Below the pieces are notes generated by a model. It was not told the origin of the DNA. It saw only the letters and a list, made by a program, of their open reading frames with translations, and made no database searches. The position numbers and the translations under genes were made by a program. Below are positions 45,593 to 55,410 of a stretch of DNA of 64,000 bases, piece by piece. Position 1 is the stretch's first letter; each line of letters opens with the position of its first letter. The stretch covers positions 5,811,001-5,875,000 of the forward strand of contig NZ_CP077091.1 in assembly GCF_014268595.2 (NCBI RefSeq), read 5' to 3'. Source of the DNA: Pseudomonas hamedanensis. GTDB lineage: Bacteria; Pseudomonadota; Gammaproteobacteria; Pseudomonadales; Pseudomonadaceae.

Positions 45593-46384
45593 TTAATAGT
45601 TGAAAGTCTTGACCAGCAGCAGATCACCGATCGCCCGCAGGGGCACGATGAAGGTTTCGCGTTTTTCGTCGACGGTGTTTTCGTTGAGCACCAGGGTGAT
45701 TTGCGAGGTGATCACCTCGTTCTGGTTGCTGGTCTCCTCGAAGTTATAGCCGCCGTTGCCGAAGTTGCCCCAATAGTTGACGTAGACCAGATAGGTGCCG
45801 TGCAACGGCGCGGTCATGGTGAACATTTCAGGGCCGGGGCCGTCGACGCCATCCGGATCGAGACCGCCGCCATTGCTCAGCGCCGGCCGCGCCCAGAACG
45901 CATGCTGGCCATCGGGGGTGACAATATGCAGATCCAGTTCGGCTTTCGGATCGTCCCAGCCCAGGACCAGACGAATCCGCGCCGGCGTGCGCAGGTTGTT
46001 GGCTTCGTAAAATTGCACGCGCTTGAGCGACTGGCCTTCGGCGCTGATCACCTCGACACTGTTGGAACCGGCGCCGAACGCGTACGGCCGGGCAAAACGC
46101 CCTTGATCATCGGTGTACAGATTCAATGGATTGCCGTTCACGGCGAGGCTGTGCGGCGGGCGGATGTGCCCGATGGCCTTGAGCTGGCCCTGGATCATCG
46201 TGCGATTGCGCTGGATGCCGCGATCGATCGGCGGCGTCGGGTAAGCGACCTGCGGGTTTTCCGAGCGATCAAGCAAGCCGTGATAGCGCCAGCCGCCGAC
46301 CGGCTCGGACAATTCTGCAGTCGGCGCCGCCCACAGCGCAGGCGCGCAGGCGAGGCCGATCAGCAGCAAAAGAAATGAACGCAT
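45593..46384 (-). CDS. magA: DUF2135/YfaP-family protein MagA
   Basis: 263 residues with a signal peptide (LLLLIGLACAPALWA). DUF2135 domain: LSEPVGGWRY, NSVEVISAEGQ, LVLGWDDPKAELDLHIVTPDGQ, and GTYLVYVNYWGN. First gene of the mag operon; AGGAGG precedes the ATG at 46384. The operon as a whole in P. aeruginosa is under Gac/Rsm control (RetS/RsmA), from memory; no evidence for this was extracted from the leader here. Confidence 0.92.
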   Translation of the reverse strand: MRSFLLLLIGLACAPALWAAPTAELSEPVGGWRYHGLLDRSENPQVAYPTPPIDRGIQRNRTMIQGQLKAIGHIRPPHSLAVNGNPLNLYTDDQGRFARPYAFGAGSNSVEVISAEGQSLKRVQFYEANNLRTPARIRLVLGWDDPKAELDLHIVTPDGQHAFWARPALSNGGGLDPDGVDGPGPEMFTMTAPLHGTYLVYVNYWGNFGNGGYNFEETSNQNEVITSQITLVLNENTVDEKRETFIVPLRAIGDLLLVKTFNY

Positions 46385-46575
46385 GTGACGCCTCCTGCCA
46401 TGCCTTGAACGAAACCTTGCACCCGATCCTCGGCGCTTCACAGCGGTGAACTGCGTTTCGTCTGAATAGCCCGAGACTGTCGGGCCGTAGAAGGCGCGAA
46501 GATTAGCGATTCAGCAGTTTTTTAACAATCGGATACAGGTGTGATTGCTGTAGGAACTGCGCCGCCTGGTAGACG

Positions 46576-46640
46576 GTGAGCCGAATAGCCGGCATATTCG
46601 GCTCACCAAATGAGCCGAATAGCGCTTTTATTCGGCTCAT
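46576..46640. promoter_or_regulatory. Four alternating copies of operator half-site TGAGCCGAATA upstream of fic
   Basis: Two near-identical 31-base palindromes, 46576-46606 and 46610-46640, each with 12-base perfect arms (GTGAGCCGAATA and ATGAGCCGAATA) around a 7-base spacer. Their centres are 34 bases apart. The inner arms also pair with each other. The array ends 20 bases before the Fic start and 190 bases from magA. Strong candidate for autoregulation by the Fic protein through its C-terminal winged helix. Confidence 0.85.
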
Positions 46641-46660
46641 GCATGTAGGAAAGGTGATTG

Positions 46661-47794
46661 ATGACCGCGCACTGGATCTGGCAACAACCCGATTGGCCCG
46701 ACTTCAACTGGCAAGCCGAGCGCCTCGCCCCGCTGCTGCGCGAGTGCGTGCAGACGCAGGGCCGACTCCTGGGAATGGCCGGCTCGGTGGGCGATTCGAT
46801 GAATGCACAGAGCGAACTCGATGCGTTGCTGCAGAACATCGTGACCTCCTCCGCCATCGAAGATGAACAACTGAATGTCGGCTCCGTGCGCTCTTCGCTG
46901 GCCCGACGCCTGGGTCTGGAATGGGTTGATCGCGAGAGCGTCAGCCAGCGTAGCGAAGGGTTGGCGCAGTTGATGCTCGATGCCACCCACGGTTTCGACG
47001 AGCCGCTGACCGTTTCACGATTGCTGGAATGGCACACATGGCTGTTCCCGGCCGAGGAAACGACGTTCAGCGCCCGATCGATGCTCGTCGGCACCTTGCG
47101 TGGCGACGAGCCAATGCAAGTCGTGTCTGGACGCCTCGACCGGCCAACGGTTCACTTCGAGGCGCCTTCGCGCCAAGGGCTGGAACAGCAACTTGAACGT
47201 TTTTTGAACTGGTTCGAAGCCAGCCGCAATCAGGTTTCTCTGGATCCGCTGCTACGCGCAGGCATCGCCCATTTCTGGTTTGTCACCCTGCACCCGTTCG
47301 ATGACGGCAACGGTCGTCTGACCCGCACCGTCACTGATCTGGCACTGGCTCAAGGCGAAGCGCAGGCGATCCGCTTCTACGCCATGTCCGCCAGCATTCT
47401 TGAGGATCGCGTCGGTTATTACCGGATTCTGGAGTCGAGCCAAAAAGCCACGCTCGACATCACCGAATGGCTGACGTGGTTTTTAAAGACCTTGCTGCAC
47501 AGCCTGCAGCAAGCCATCACTCGGATCGACTCGGTATTGGGCAAAACCCGTTTCTGGCAGGCGCACCGCGAATCCGACCTTTCAGCGGAGCAGATCAAAG
47601 TGCTCAATCGCTTGCTTGATGGCAGTGAGCGCGGTTTCGAACAGGGGCTTAGTGCCGGGCAATATCAAGCGGTTGCGAAAGTGTCCAAAGCCACCGCGAC
47701 GCGGCATCTGGCAGAGTTGCTGGAAAAAGGCTGCCTGCAACGTTTGCCGGGCGGCGGACGCAGCACGCGTTACAAAATCAACTATCCGGCTTGA
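46661..47794 (+). CDS. Fic-family AMP-transferase with DUF4172 N-terminus and C-terminal winged helix
   Basis: 377 residues. An N-terminal DUF4172 (about 8-85), then the Fic core with H211 in HPFDDGNGRLTR. An upstream inhibitory helix reads S63-S-A-I-E67-D, with Glu conserved but Asp where Gly or Asn is usual. The C-terminal 70 residues look like a MarR/winged-helix DNA-binding domain (QYQAVAKVSKATATRHLAELLEKG; GGGRSTRYKI). Such proteins AMPylate targets and self-regulate. Start at ATG 46661 with AGGAAAGGTG upstream. Target unknown. Confidence 0.92.
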   Translation: MTAHWIWQQPDWPDFNWQAERLAPLLRECVQTQGRLLGMAGSVGDSMNAQSELDALLQNIVTSSAIEDEQLNVGSVRSSLARRLGLEWVDRESVSQRSEGLAQLMLDATHGFDEPLTVSRLLEWHTWLFPAEETTFSARSMLVGTLRGDEPMQVVSGRLDRPTVHFEAPSRQGLEQQLERFLNWFEASRNQVSLDPLLRAGIAHFWFVTLHPFDDGNGRLTRTVTDLALAQGEAQAIRFYAMSASILEDRVGYYRILESSQKATLDITEWLTWFLKTLLHSLQQAITRIDSVLGKTRFWQAHRESDLSAEQIKVLNRLLDGSERGFEQGLSAGQYQAVAKVSKATATRHLAELLEKGCLQRLPGGGRSTRYKINYPA

Positions 47795-47802
47795 TCACCT
47801 AC

Positions 47803-47940
47803 CCTTGTGGCGAGGGAGCTTGCTCCCGCTGGACTGCGCAGCAGGCCCCGACCGCCAACCACGGTTCACCTGTTGATCGCGGTGGCTGGTTTTGGGGTCG
47901 CTGCGCAACCCAGCGGGAGCAAGCTCCCTCACCACAGGGA
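47803..47940. repeat. REP doublet, type GTGGCGAGGGAGCTTGCTCCC
   Basis: Inverted copies at about 47804-47832 and 47911-47939. It lies between fic and xseB. Same type as at 22288. Confidence 0.88.
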
Positions 47941-48027
47941 TAAGCCGCGGCAAGGCCCGCTCATTTGCCCATACCCCCCCTATCTGCTAGTGTCGCGCCG
48001 GTTTAACGTCTACCGGAAATTGCCGCC

Positions 48028-48270
48028 ATGGCCCGCAAAAAAGCTGCACTGGATTTCGAACAATCCCTCGCCGACCTGCAAACACTGGTCGAGCGTCTGG
48101 AGAACGGTGAATTGTCGCTGGAAGACTCGCTGACCGCTTTCGAGCAGGGCATCGGCCTGACTCGTGACTGCCAGGCGGCGCTGGCGCAAGCCGAGCAGAA
48201 GGTGCAGGTGCTGCTGGAGCGCGATGGCGAGCTCGCCGAGGAACCCTTCGACGCGGAACAGCCAGAATGA
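48028..48270 (+). CDS. xseB: Exodeoxyribonuclease VII small subunit
   Basis: 80 residues, normal. Conserved [43 protein letters not shown] core (read in parts). With XseA it degrades single-stranded DNA. It overlaps ispA by 4 bases, the standard xseB-ispA-dxs arrangement. Confidence 0.96.
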   Translation: MARKKAALDFEQSLADLQTLVERLENGELSLEDSLTAFEQGIGLTRDCQAALAQAEQKVQVLLERDGELAEEPFDAEQPE

Positions 48271-49154
48271 TTGCAGCGTATTCGGCGACCAGTCAGGCCC
48301 GGGTCAACGCGGCGCTGGAGACTTTGTTCAGCGCGCCGTTGCCGGAGCTGGCGCGGCTCTACGAAGCCATGCGCTACAGCGTGATGAACGGCGGCAAACG
48401 CGTGCGTCCATTGTTGGCTTACGCCGCGTGCGAGGCGCTCGGCGGCCAGGCCGAACAGGCCAGCGGCGCGGCATGCGCGGTCGAATTGATCCACGCCTAC
48501 TCGCTGGTACATGACGACTTGCCGGCGATGGACGACGATGATCTGCGTCGCGGCCAGCCTACGACTCACAAGAAATTCGACGAAGCGTGCGCGATTCTCG
48601 CCGGTGACGGCTTGCAGAGCCTGGCCTTCAGCGCCCTGCTCGACCCGCGCCTGAGTGATTGCCCCAGCGATACCCGCCTGCAAATGGTGACTGCGCTGGC
48701 GCAGGCCGCAGGCCCGGCGGGCATGGTCGGCGGCCAGGCCATCGACCTCGGTTCGGTCGGCCTCAAACTCGATCAGAAAGCGCTTGAACAGATGCACCGG
48801 CACAAGACCGGCGCGCTGATCGAAGTCAGCGTCAGACTCGGCGCCTTGGCCAGCGGGCACGCCGGGGCCGATCAGCTTCAGGCGTTGCAGACCTATGCAC
48901 AGGCCATCGGTCTGGCGTTTCAGGTGCAGGACGACATCCTCGACGTCGAGAGCGATACCGCCACCCTCGGCAAACGCCAGGGCGCCGACATCGCTCGGGA
49001 CAAGCCGACCTATCCGGCGCTGCTCGGCCTCGACGCCGCCAAAGCCTACGCTCTGGAACTGCGCGATCAGGCGCTGCACGCCCTGCGACCGTTTGACGCG
49101 GCAGCCGAGCCGCTGCGCGAGTTGGCCCGGTATATCGTCGAGCGGCGCAACTGA
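48267..49154 (+). CDS. ispA: (2E,6E)-farnesyl diphosphate synthase
   Basis: 295 residues. First Asp-rich motif [15 protein letters not shown], second [12 protein letters not shown], plus GGKRVRP. Condenses IPP with DMAPP and GPP to farnesyl diphosphate for ubiquinone and undecaprenyl lipids. Coupled to xseB by ATGA and followed by dxs. Confidence 0.97.
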   Translation: MIAAYSATSQARVNAALETLFSAPLPELARLYEAMRYSVMNGGKRVRPLLAYAACEALGGQAEQASGAACAVELIHAYSLVHDDLPAMDDDDLRRGQPTTHKKFDEACAILAGDGLQSLAFSALLDPRLSDCPSDTRLQMVTALAQAAGPAGMVGGQAIDLGSVGLKLDQKALEQMHRHKTGALIEVSVRLGALASGHAGADQLQALQTYAQAIGLAFQVQDDILDVESDTATLGKRQGADIARDKPTYPALLGLDAAKAYALELRDQALHALRPFDAAAEPLRELARYIVERRN

Positions 49155-49245
49155 CGGCGTATCGGCCAAAAAAGACCAACGCGTGGGCAGGGGACGATGC
49201 ATCAGGTAAACTGCCGCATCTTTTATACCTATAACGATTCGCCTG

Positions 49246-51144
49246 ATGCCCACGACGTTTCATGAGATTCCCCGCAAGCGCCCGACCACGCCCCTGCTCG
49301 ACCGCGCGAACACGCCGGACGGCCTGCGCCGGTTAGGCGAAGCCGAGCTGGAAACCCTGGCCGATGAGTTGCGCCTGGAATTGCTCTACACGGTCGGTCA
49401 GACCGGTGGGCATTTCGGTGCCGGCCTGGGCGTGATCGAGCTGACCATCGCGCTGCATTACGTCTTCGACACGCCGGACGACCGGTTGCTGTGGGACGTG
49501 GGTCATCAGGCGTATCCGCATAAAATCCTTACCGGCCGTCGCGAACGCATGGGCAGCCTGCGTCAGAAGGACGGCATCGCCGCTTTTCCGCGCCGCTCCG
49601 AGAGCGAGTACGACACCTTTGGTGTCGGTCATTCCAGCACCTCGATCAGCGCCGCGCTGGGCATGGCGATTGCCGCCCGCCTGCAAGACAGCGAGCGCAA
49701 GGCCATTGCCGTGATCGGCGACGGCGCACTGACCGCGGGCATGGCCTTCGAGGCGCTGAACCATGCGCCGGAAGTCAACGCCAACATGTTGGTGATCCTC
49801 AACGACAACGACATGTCGATCTCGCGCAACGTCGGCGGGCTGTCCAATTATCTGGCGAAGATCCTTTCCAGCCGCACCTACGCGAGCATGCGCGAGGGCA
49901 GCAAGAAAGTCCTCTCGCGCCTGCCCGGCGCCTGGGAAATCGCCCGTCGCACCGAAGAATACGCCAAAGGCATGCTGGTTCCCGGCACGCTGTTCGAAGA
50001 ACTGGGCTGGAACTATATCGGCCCGATCGACGGCCACGATTTGCCGACCCTGATCGCGACACTGCGCAACATGCGCGATCTCAAAGGCCCGCAGTTCCTG
50101 CACATCGTCACCAAGAAAGGCAAAGGCTTCGCCCCGGCGGAAGTCGACCCGATCGGTTACCACGCCATCACCAAACTCGAACCGCTGGACGCCCCGGCCG
50201 CTGCGCCAAAAGCCGCCGGCGGGCCGAAGTATTCGGCGGTATTCGGCGAGTGGCTGTGCGACATGGCGGCCGCTGACTCCCGTCTGGTCGGGATCACTCC
50301 GGCGATGAAGGAAGGCTCGGATCTGGTCGCGTTCAGCGAGCGTTTCCCCGAGCGTTATTTCGACGTGGCGATTGCCGAGCAGCACGCGGTGACGTTCGCC
50401 GCCGGCATGGCCTGCGAAGGCGCGAAACCGGTAGTGGCGATCTACTCGACGTTTCTGCAACGCGGTTACGACCAGTTGGTGCATGACGTCGCCGTACAGA
50501 ACCTCGACGTACTGTTCGCCATCGACCGCGCCGGTCTGGTCGGCGAAGACGGCCCGACGCACGCCGGTAGCTACGATCTGTCGTACCTGCGCTGCATCCC
50601 GGGCATGGTCATCATGACCCCGAGCGACGAAAACGAACTGCGCAAAATGCTCACCACCGGCCACCTTTACAACGGTCCGGCGGCGGTGCGTTACCCGCGC
50701 GGCAGCGGCCCGAATGCGCTTATCGACAAAGACCTGGAGCCGATCGAAATCGGCAAGGGCAGCGTCCGTCGCCAAGGCAGCAAGGTCGCCATGCTGGTGT
50801 TTGGCGTGCAACTGAGCGAAGCCTTGAAAGTCGCCGAGAAGCTCGACGCCACGGTGGTCGACATGCGTTTCGTCAAGCCACTGGATGAAGCGCTCGTGCG
50901 CGAGATTGCCGGTAGCCACGAGTTGCTGGTGACCCTCGAAGAAAACGCGATCATGGGCGGCGCCGGCGGCGCGGTCAGCGAATTCCTCGCCCGCGAGAAC
51001 ATCCTCAAGTCGATGCTGCATCTGGGCTTGCCGGATATCTACGTCGAGCACGCAAAACCGGCGCAAATGCTCGCCGAGTGCGGTCTGGATGAGGCCGGGA
51101 TCGAAGCGTCGATTCGCCAGCGGCTGGACTTGCTTAACCGTTAA
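49246..51144 (+). CDS. dxs: 1-deoxy-D-xylulose-5-phosphate synthase
   Basis: 632 residues; thiamine-diphosphate enzyme that starts the MEP isoprenoid pathway. Motifs: [19 protein letters not shown] His region ([16 protein letters not shown]), [27 protein letters not shown] (ThDP binding), [16 protein letters not shown], and the transketolase pyrimidine domain with [18 protein letters not shown]. Normal length. Ends the xseB-ispA-dxs group. Confidence 0.97.
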   Translation: MPTTFHEIPRKRPTTPLLDRANTPDGLRRLGEAELETLADELRLELLYTVGQTGGHFGAGLGVIELTIALHYVFDTPDDRLLWDVGHQAYPHKILTGRRERMGSLRQKDGIAAFPRRSESEYDTFGVGHSSTSISAALGMAIAARLQDSERKAIAVIGDGALTAGMAFEALNHAPEVNANMLVILNDNDMSISRNVGGLSNYLAKILSSRTYASMREGSKKVLSRLPGAWEIARRTEEYAKGMLVPGTLFEELGWNYIGPIDGHDLPTLIATLRNMRDLKGPQFLHIVTKKGKGFAPAEVDPIGYHAITKLEPLDAPAAAPKAAGGPKYSAVFGEWLCDMAAADSRLVGITPAMKEGSDLVAFSERFPERYFDVAIAEQHAVTFAAGMACEGAKPVVAIYSTFLQRGYDQLVHDVAVQNLDVLFAIDRAGLVGEDGPTHAGSYDLSYLRCIPGMVIMTPSDENELRKMLTTGHLYNGPAAVRYPRGSGPNALIDKDLEPIEIGKGSVRRQGSKVAMLVFGVQLSEALKVAEKLDATVVDMRFVKPLDEALVREIAGSHELLVTLEENAIMGGAGGAVSEFLARENILKSMLHLGLPDIYVEHAKPAQMLAECGLDEAGIEASIRQRLDLLNR

Positions 51145-51161
51145 GTCGGAAAACACACATC

Positions 51162-51255
51162 TCCTGTGGGAGCGGGCTTGCCCGCGAAGGCGTTGGCACA
51201 TTCAACATTGATCTTGAATGTGCCGGCCTCTTCGCGGGCAAGCCCGCTCCCACAG
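51162..51255. repeat. REP doublet, type GTGGGAGCGGGCTTGCCCGCGAA
   Basis: Inverted copies at about 51165-51189 and 51231-51255 around a spacer that itself has TTGAATGTGCC-type repeats. It lies between dxs and btuB. Confidence 0.88.
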
Positions 51256-51310
51256 TGTTTTGTGGAAACAGAAAGTTTTGTGTACACCTGAAGTTTCTCA
51301 CGGATCAACG

Positions 51311-53194
51311 ATGAACCTCTCGCGCCTCGCCCTGCCCTTGCTCCTGCTGCCAACCGCCAGCACCCTCGCCGACACCTTCGAGCGCGATCAGGCGCTGAAG
51401 CTCCCCGACACACTGATCAGCGCCAACCGCCAGGTCGAGGCGCGCAACGACAGCAGCGCCGCCAACACCGTGTTCACCCGCGAAGACATCGACCGCCTGC
51501 AACCGAGCGACGTGCCTGATCTGCTGCGTCGTGTACCGGGCGTGCAAGTAGCGCAGGCTGGCGGGCGCGGCAGTCTGCCGGGGGTTTACATTCGCGGCAC
51601 GCAGTCGGCGCAAAGCCTGGTGCTGGTCGATGGCCAGCGCATCGGCAACTCAACGTCCGGCGACAGCAATCTGCAACATCTGAACATCGAGCAGATCGAA
51701 CGCGTCGAAGTGCTGCGCGGCTCGCGCTCGGTGATTTACGGCAGCGACGCGATTGGCGGGGTGATTCAAATTTTCACGCGCCGAGGCAGCGAACCAGGCT
51801 TGCAGCCGCGCCTGCACCTCGGCTTCGGTAGCCATCAAACCTGGGAGCGCAGCCTCGGCCTGTCCGGCGGCGATGAGAAAACCCGCTTCAACCTCGGCGC
51901 CAGCCTCGATGAAACCGCCGGAATCGATCGCACGCACGACTCATATCCCAGCGACGGCGATGACGACGCCTACCGCAACAAATCCCTCAGTCTGAGCCTC
52001 AGCCACGCGCTGACCGAGAACATCGAAGTCGGCGCCAATCTGCTGGATAACCGTGGCAAAAGCGAATTCGACAACCCGTTCGGCCGCTTCGACATGGACA
52101 CATTCGAGTCGGTGCAACAGCAGCCGTACAGCGATTTCAATGTCAGCAGCCTCAGCAGTTATGTCGATGCGCGGATCAACGAAACCTGGAAAACCCGCCT
52201 AGAGTTCGGCCACACGGAGAATCGCGAGAAGACCCTCGACAAGCTCAGCGACGAGCGCACCGTATTCAACACCTACCGCGATTCGGTGAACTGGCAGAAC
52301 GACCTGACGCTCGACGCACGCAACAGCCTGATCCTCGGCGGCGACTGGTACGAAGACCGGATCAACAGCAGCACTGCGTTCGACGAGGACAGCCGTTGGA
52401 ATCGCGCAGCGTTTATCCAGCATCGCTATCAGGCCGACAGTTTCTCCACCGAACTGGGCCTGCGCCACGACGATAACCAGCAGTTTGGTAGCCAGAACAC
52501 CTGGAGCGGCACCTTCACCCTGCCGCTGAACCCGGACAACGATGTGCTGCTCAGCTACAGCGAAGGCTTCCGTGCGCCGACCTTCAACGACTTGTACTAC
52601 CCCGATTTCAGCAACCCGAAGCTGAAACCGGAAACTTCGAAGAGTTACGAACTGCAATGGCGCAGTCAGTTGAATGACAACACCCGCCTGGAAGCCTCGA
52701 TTTATCGCACCGACCTGGAAGACGCGATTATCTTCGGCAGCAACTCACGCCCGCAGAACGTTGCATCGGCGCGGATCAATGGCTTTGAAGCGACAGTAAA
52801 GCAGGATCTGTTTGGCTGGCAGAGCAATCTTGGCGTGGCAATCATTGATCCGCGTGATCGCGATACCGGGCATACACTGGCGCGACGGGCGCGGCGCACG
52901 GCCAGTTGGGATCTGGATCGGCAGTTCGATCGCTTGGGGCTGGGCGCCAGTTGGCAACTGGTCAGCGGCAGTTACGACGATTTGAACAACACCCAGTCCC
53001 TGGGCGGCTACGGCACGCTCGGACTGCGCAGCAGTTGGGCGCTGAACCGTGAGATCAAGCTCGACTTGAAGGTGGATAACTTGCTGGACAAGGATTACAG
53101 CCGGGCGAATTACAGTTATGACGGCGGACAGTATGGCTATCGCGAGGAAGGCCGGGCGTGGATGTTTGGGGTGACCTGGACACCTGAACTCTGA
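51311..53194 (+). CDS. btuB: TonB-dependent outer-membrane receptor, BtuB-like
   Basis: 627 residues. Signal peptide [20 protein letters not shown], then the plug domain (TRVFTREDIDRL-like; LLRRVPGVQVAQAGGRG; VLVDGQRI; IERVEVLRGSRSVIYGSDAIGGVI) and a beta-barrel ending GVTWTPEL with terminal Leu. The resemblance to BtuB and the convergent btuF gene point to cobalamin uptake. The 166-base upstream gap is mostly a REP doublet, so no cobalamin riboswitch could fit. Start set at the signal peptide Met. Confidence 0.9.
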   Translation: MNLSRLALPLLLLPTASTLADTFERDQALKLPDTLISANRQVEARNDSSAANTVFTREDIDRLQPSDVPDLLRRVPGVQVAQAGGRGSLPGVYIRGTQSAQSLVLVDGQRIGNSTSGDSNLQHLNIEQIERVEVLRGSRSVIYGSDAIGGVIQIFTRRGSEPGLQPRLHLGFGSHQTWERSLGLSGGDEKTRFNLGASLDETAGIDRTHDSYPSDGDDDAYRNKSLSLSLSHALTENIEVGANLLDNRGKSEFDNPFGRFDMDTFESVQQQPYSDFNVSSLSSYVDARINETWKTRLEFGHTENREKTLDKLSDERTVFNTYRDSVNWQNDLTLDARNSLILGGDWYEDRINSSTAFDEDSRWNRAAFIQHRYQADSFSTELGLRHDDNQQFGSQNTWSGTFTLPLNPDNDVLLSYSEGFRAPTFNDLYYPDFSNPKLKPETSKSYELQWRSQLNDNTRLEASIYRTDLEDAIIFGSNSRPQNVASARINGFEATVKQDLFGWQSNLGVAIIDPRDRDTGHTLARRARRTASWDLDRQFDRLGLGASWQLVSGSYDDLNNTQSLGGYGTLGLRSSWALNREIKLDLKVDNLLDKDYSRANYSYDGGQYGYREEGRAWMFGVTWTPEL

Positions 53195-53224
53195 TCCTTG
53201 ATTTGTGCTGGATTGACTGGCCTT

Positions 53225-53317
53225 TTCGCGAGCAAGCCCGCTCCCACAATGAATCTCGGTTGCACCTCAGATTCATGGTTGAAACCAATCAAATGTGGGA
53301 GCGGGCTTGCTCGCGAA
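53225..53317. repeat. REP doublet, type GTGGGAGCGGGCTTGCTCGCGAA
   Basis: Inverted copies 53225-53248 and 53294-53317 around a 45-base spacer holding a small inverted repeat. Located between the convergent btuB and btuF. Confidence 0.9.
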
Positions 53318-53332
53318 TGGAGGCGACGCGGT

Positions 53333-54133
53333 CTACCGGTCAGGCGCGATCAACCGGCAAAGCTTGGCAGTGGCTTCGACCATTTGCCCGCTAGGTCTCT
53401 CAAGGCCTTTGTCGGCAACCGTTAGCAATCGCTCCTGCCTGACCGCCGCCACCTGCGGCCACACCTTCCACGCCTCAAGCTGCGCCTGATCGCCAGCCAG
53501 AATCACCTCGGGATCGCGCTGCAACACCGCTTCCACACTCACTTGCGGCGCCGGCAAATTCAGATCATCGAACACATTGCGCGCCCCGCACACTTGCAAC
53601 GCATCGCTGATGATTTGCCCGCCACCGACGGTGTACAACGGCTTGTCCCAGACCTGATAAAACACCCGCAACGGCACGTCACGGCGATAGCGTTGGCGCA
53701 GGGCATCGAGTGTCTGGCGCAGTTCGGCTGCGCGCTGGACGCCACGCTCAGGCCGACCGAGTTGTTGGGCAATGGCTTGGATCTGCGCGGTGAGCTGGTC
53801 CAGAGTGTGCGGTTCGGCGACGAAGGTCGGTATGCCCAGACGCTTTAATTGATCACGCTGTGCCGGGCCGACGCTGCCGGGCCAGAGCAGCAACAGATCA
53901 GGGGTGAGGCTGAGCAAGCGCTCCATGTCGAGCTGGCCATAGCGACCAACAGAAGGAATATGGGCAATCGCCCCTGGCCGTTCGCCGGCGTCCAGCACAC
54001 CGACCAGCAGGTCGGCGGAATCCAGCTCAACGACGATTTCGGAAAGCGACGGTGCGAGGCTGACCACGCGCAACGCGGCCAGCGCCGGGCTGCTCAGGGC
54101 AAGCAGCAGAACCGCCAGGCACAGACGGTGCAT
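53333..54133 (-). CDS. btuF: Periplasmic cobalamin-binding protein, BtuF-like
   Basis: 266 residues, class III solute-binding protein. Signal peptide LCLAVLLLALSSPALA, then RVVSLAPSLSEIVVELDSADLLVGV, GRYGQLDMERLLSLTPDLLLLW and a C-terminal lobe. Presumably hands B12 to an inner-membrane BtuCD, not encoded here. The ATG overlaps the preceding membrane-protein stop by one base (TGATG). It may deliver the cobalamin needed by EutBC, among other enzymes. Confidence 0.9.
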   Translation of the reverse strand: MHRLCLAVLLLALSSPALAALRVVSLAPSLSEIVVELDSADLLVGVLDAGERPGAIAHIPSVGRYGQLDMERLLSLTPDLLLLWPGSVGPAQRDQLKRLGIPTFVAEPHTLDQLTAQIQAIAQQLGRPERGVQRAAELRQTLDALRQRYRRDVPLRVFYQVWDKPLYTVGGGQIISDALQVCGARNVFDDLNLPAPQVSVEAVLQRDPEVILAGDQAQLEAWKVWPQVAAVRQERLLTVADKGLERPSGQMVEATAKLCRLIAPDR

Positions 54134-54552
54134 CAACCGAGTTGACGCGGAATACGGTAGAGGTAGAACAGCACGGCGGTGGACAACGCCAGCAGCATCA
54201 GCGGTACGGCTTCGAGACCGACGAACACCGCCAGAGCACCGATCCACGCGGGCAACGACGCCACCAGGAACGCCGTGCGCCGGCACGCCGCGAGGGCAAT
54301 CCAGGCGGCGGGTTCATCGGTGGTATCGAGGGCTTTTTGCGTGGCGATCAGTGCATGTTTGTAGCGACCGAAATACTTCAGGCTGACAAACATCGAGGCG
54401 ACGCCGGCGATGAACAGGGGCATCGCCAGCACTGGCAGCAGGCCCTGGCCTTCGCCGAACAGCGCGTTGAGCACGAACAGCGGCAGCAGGGCCAGCGCCA
54501 GGTATTGCCACCAGGTCACCGACAACCGCCGCCGAACCTGACCGCGAGTCAC
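54133..54552 (-). CDS. Small integral membrane protein of unknown function
   Basis: 139 residues with about four hydrophobic helices: [61 protein letters not shown] and [15 protein letters not shown]. No family recognised. It overlaps ribA at its start and btuF at its end, so it is translationally coupled to both. This position is kept in P. aeruginosa as I recall. A cobalamin or flavin-related role is only guilt by association. Confidence 0.85.
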   Translation of the reverse strand: MTRGQVRRRLSVTWWQYLALALLPLFVLNALFGEGQGLLPVLAMPLFIAGVASMFVSLKYFGRYKHALIATQKALDTTDEPAAWIALAACRRTAFLVASLPAWIGALAVFVGLEAVPLMLLALSTAVLFYLYRIPRQLG

Positions 54553-55166
54553 GCGCGGTCGACCTCGCCCTGATGCTCGTTGCCCATCATGTGGTCGAGC
54601 TTGCTGGCCTTGGTCGCCAGATAGAGTTTGTTGTGCGGGTTATGGCCGGTGTGCAGCGGCACGCGCTCGGCGACGACGATGCCCATGTCAGTCAAAGCTT
54701 TGACCTTGCGCGGGTTGTTGGTCATCAGGCGCAGGGATTTCACACCCAAGTGCTCGAGCATCGGCAGACACATCGCATAGTCGCGCTGATCGGCAGCGAA
54801 GCCCAGACGCTCGTTGGCTTCAACGGTGTCGGCGCCGCCGTCCTGCAATTCGTAGGCGCGAATCTTGTTCAGCAAACCGATGCCGCGCCCTTCCTGGCGC
54901 AGGTATAGCAGCACGCCACGGCCTTCGCGGGCGATCGCCTGCAGGGCGGCGTCCAGTTGCGAGCCGCAGTCGCAACGCTGGCTGAACAAGGCATCGCCGG
55001 TCAGGCATTCGGAATGCAAACGGCCGAGTACCGGAGCGCCGTCGGCAATTTCACCCAGGCTCAGCACGACGTGCTCGCGGCCGGTGCTTTCATCGAGAAA
55101 CCCGTGCATGGTGAATTGCGCATAAGGCGTTGGCAGCTTGCAAGCGGCAACAAAGACGACAGGCAC
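54549..55166 (-). CDS. ribA: GTP cyclohydrolase II
   Basis: 205 residues, stand-alone RibA. The zinc site [21 protein letters not shown] is intact, followed by [21 protein letters not shown] and NPRKV. It makes the first riboflavin intermediate from GTP. The window also encodes a RibBA-type protein at 58897 whose GCHII half lacks these cysteines, so this gene is probably the functional enzyme. Confidence 0.96.
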   Translation of the reverse strand: MPVVFVAACKLPTPYAQFTMHGFLDESTGREHVVLSLGEIADGAPVLGRLHSECLTGDALFSQRCDCGSQLDAALQAIAREGRGVLLYLRQEGRGIGLLNKIRAYELQDGGADTVEANERLGFAADQRDYAMCLPMLEHLGVKSLRLMTNNPRKVKALTDMGIVVAERVPLHTGHNPHNKLYLATKASKLDHMMGNEHQGEVDRA

Positions 55167-55299
55167 CGGTGTGCTCCTGATCTAAAAATTCTGAAAATTC
55201 GCAGGCCGGCATTGTAACAGCAGCTTCCTGCCGACGCTTAGGCTGAATTATCGGGCATAACGATCAAAAAGTTTGATGACAGACTGCCCTGCATCGGTC

Positions 55300-55395
55300 C
55301 CTTGTAGGAGTGAGCCTGCTCGCGATAGGGGTTGATCAGGCGACATCATTGTTGAATGTCAGTCCGCTATCGTGAGCAGGCTCACTCCTACAGGG
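55300..55395. repeat. REP doublet, type GTAGGAGTGAGCCTGCTCGCGA
   Basis: Inverted copies about 55301-55326 and 55369-55395 enclose a spacer. A diverged member of the GTGGGAGC type. It lies upstream of ribA and downstream of the solute-binding protein gene. Confidence 0.88.
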
Positions 55396-55410
55396 GATTT
55401 GTGTTGGGCT

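Noticed and set aside
49333..51201. 622-codon open frame antisense to dxs
   Set aside because: Shadow; dxs has all ThDP and transketolase motifs.
53225..53317. CRISPR array suggested by recurring palindromes
   Set aside because: Only two inverted copies, not direct repeats with unique spacers; it belongs to the REP type found elsewhere.
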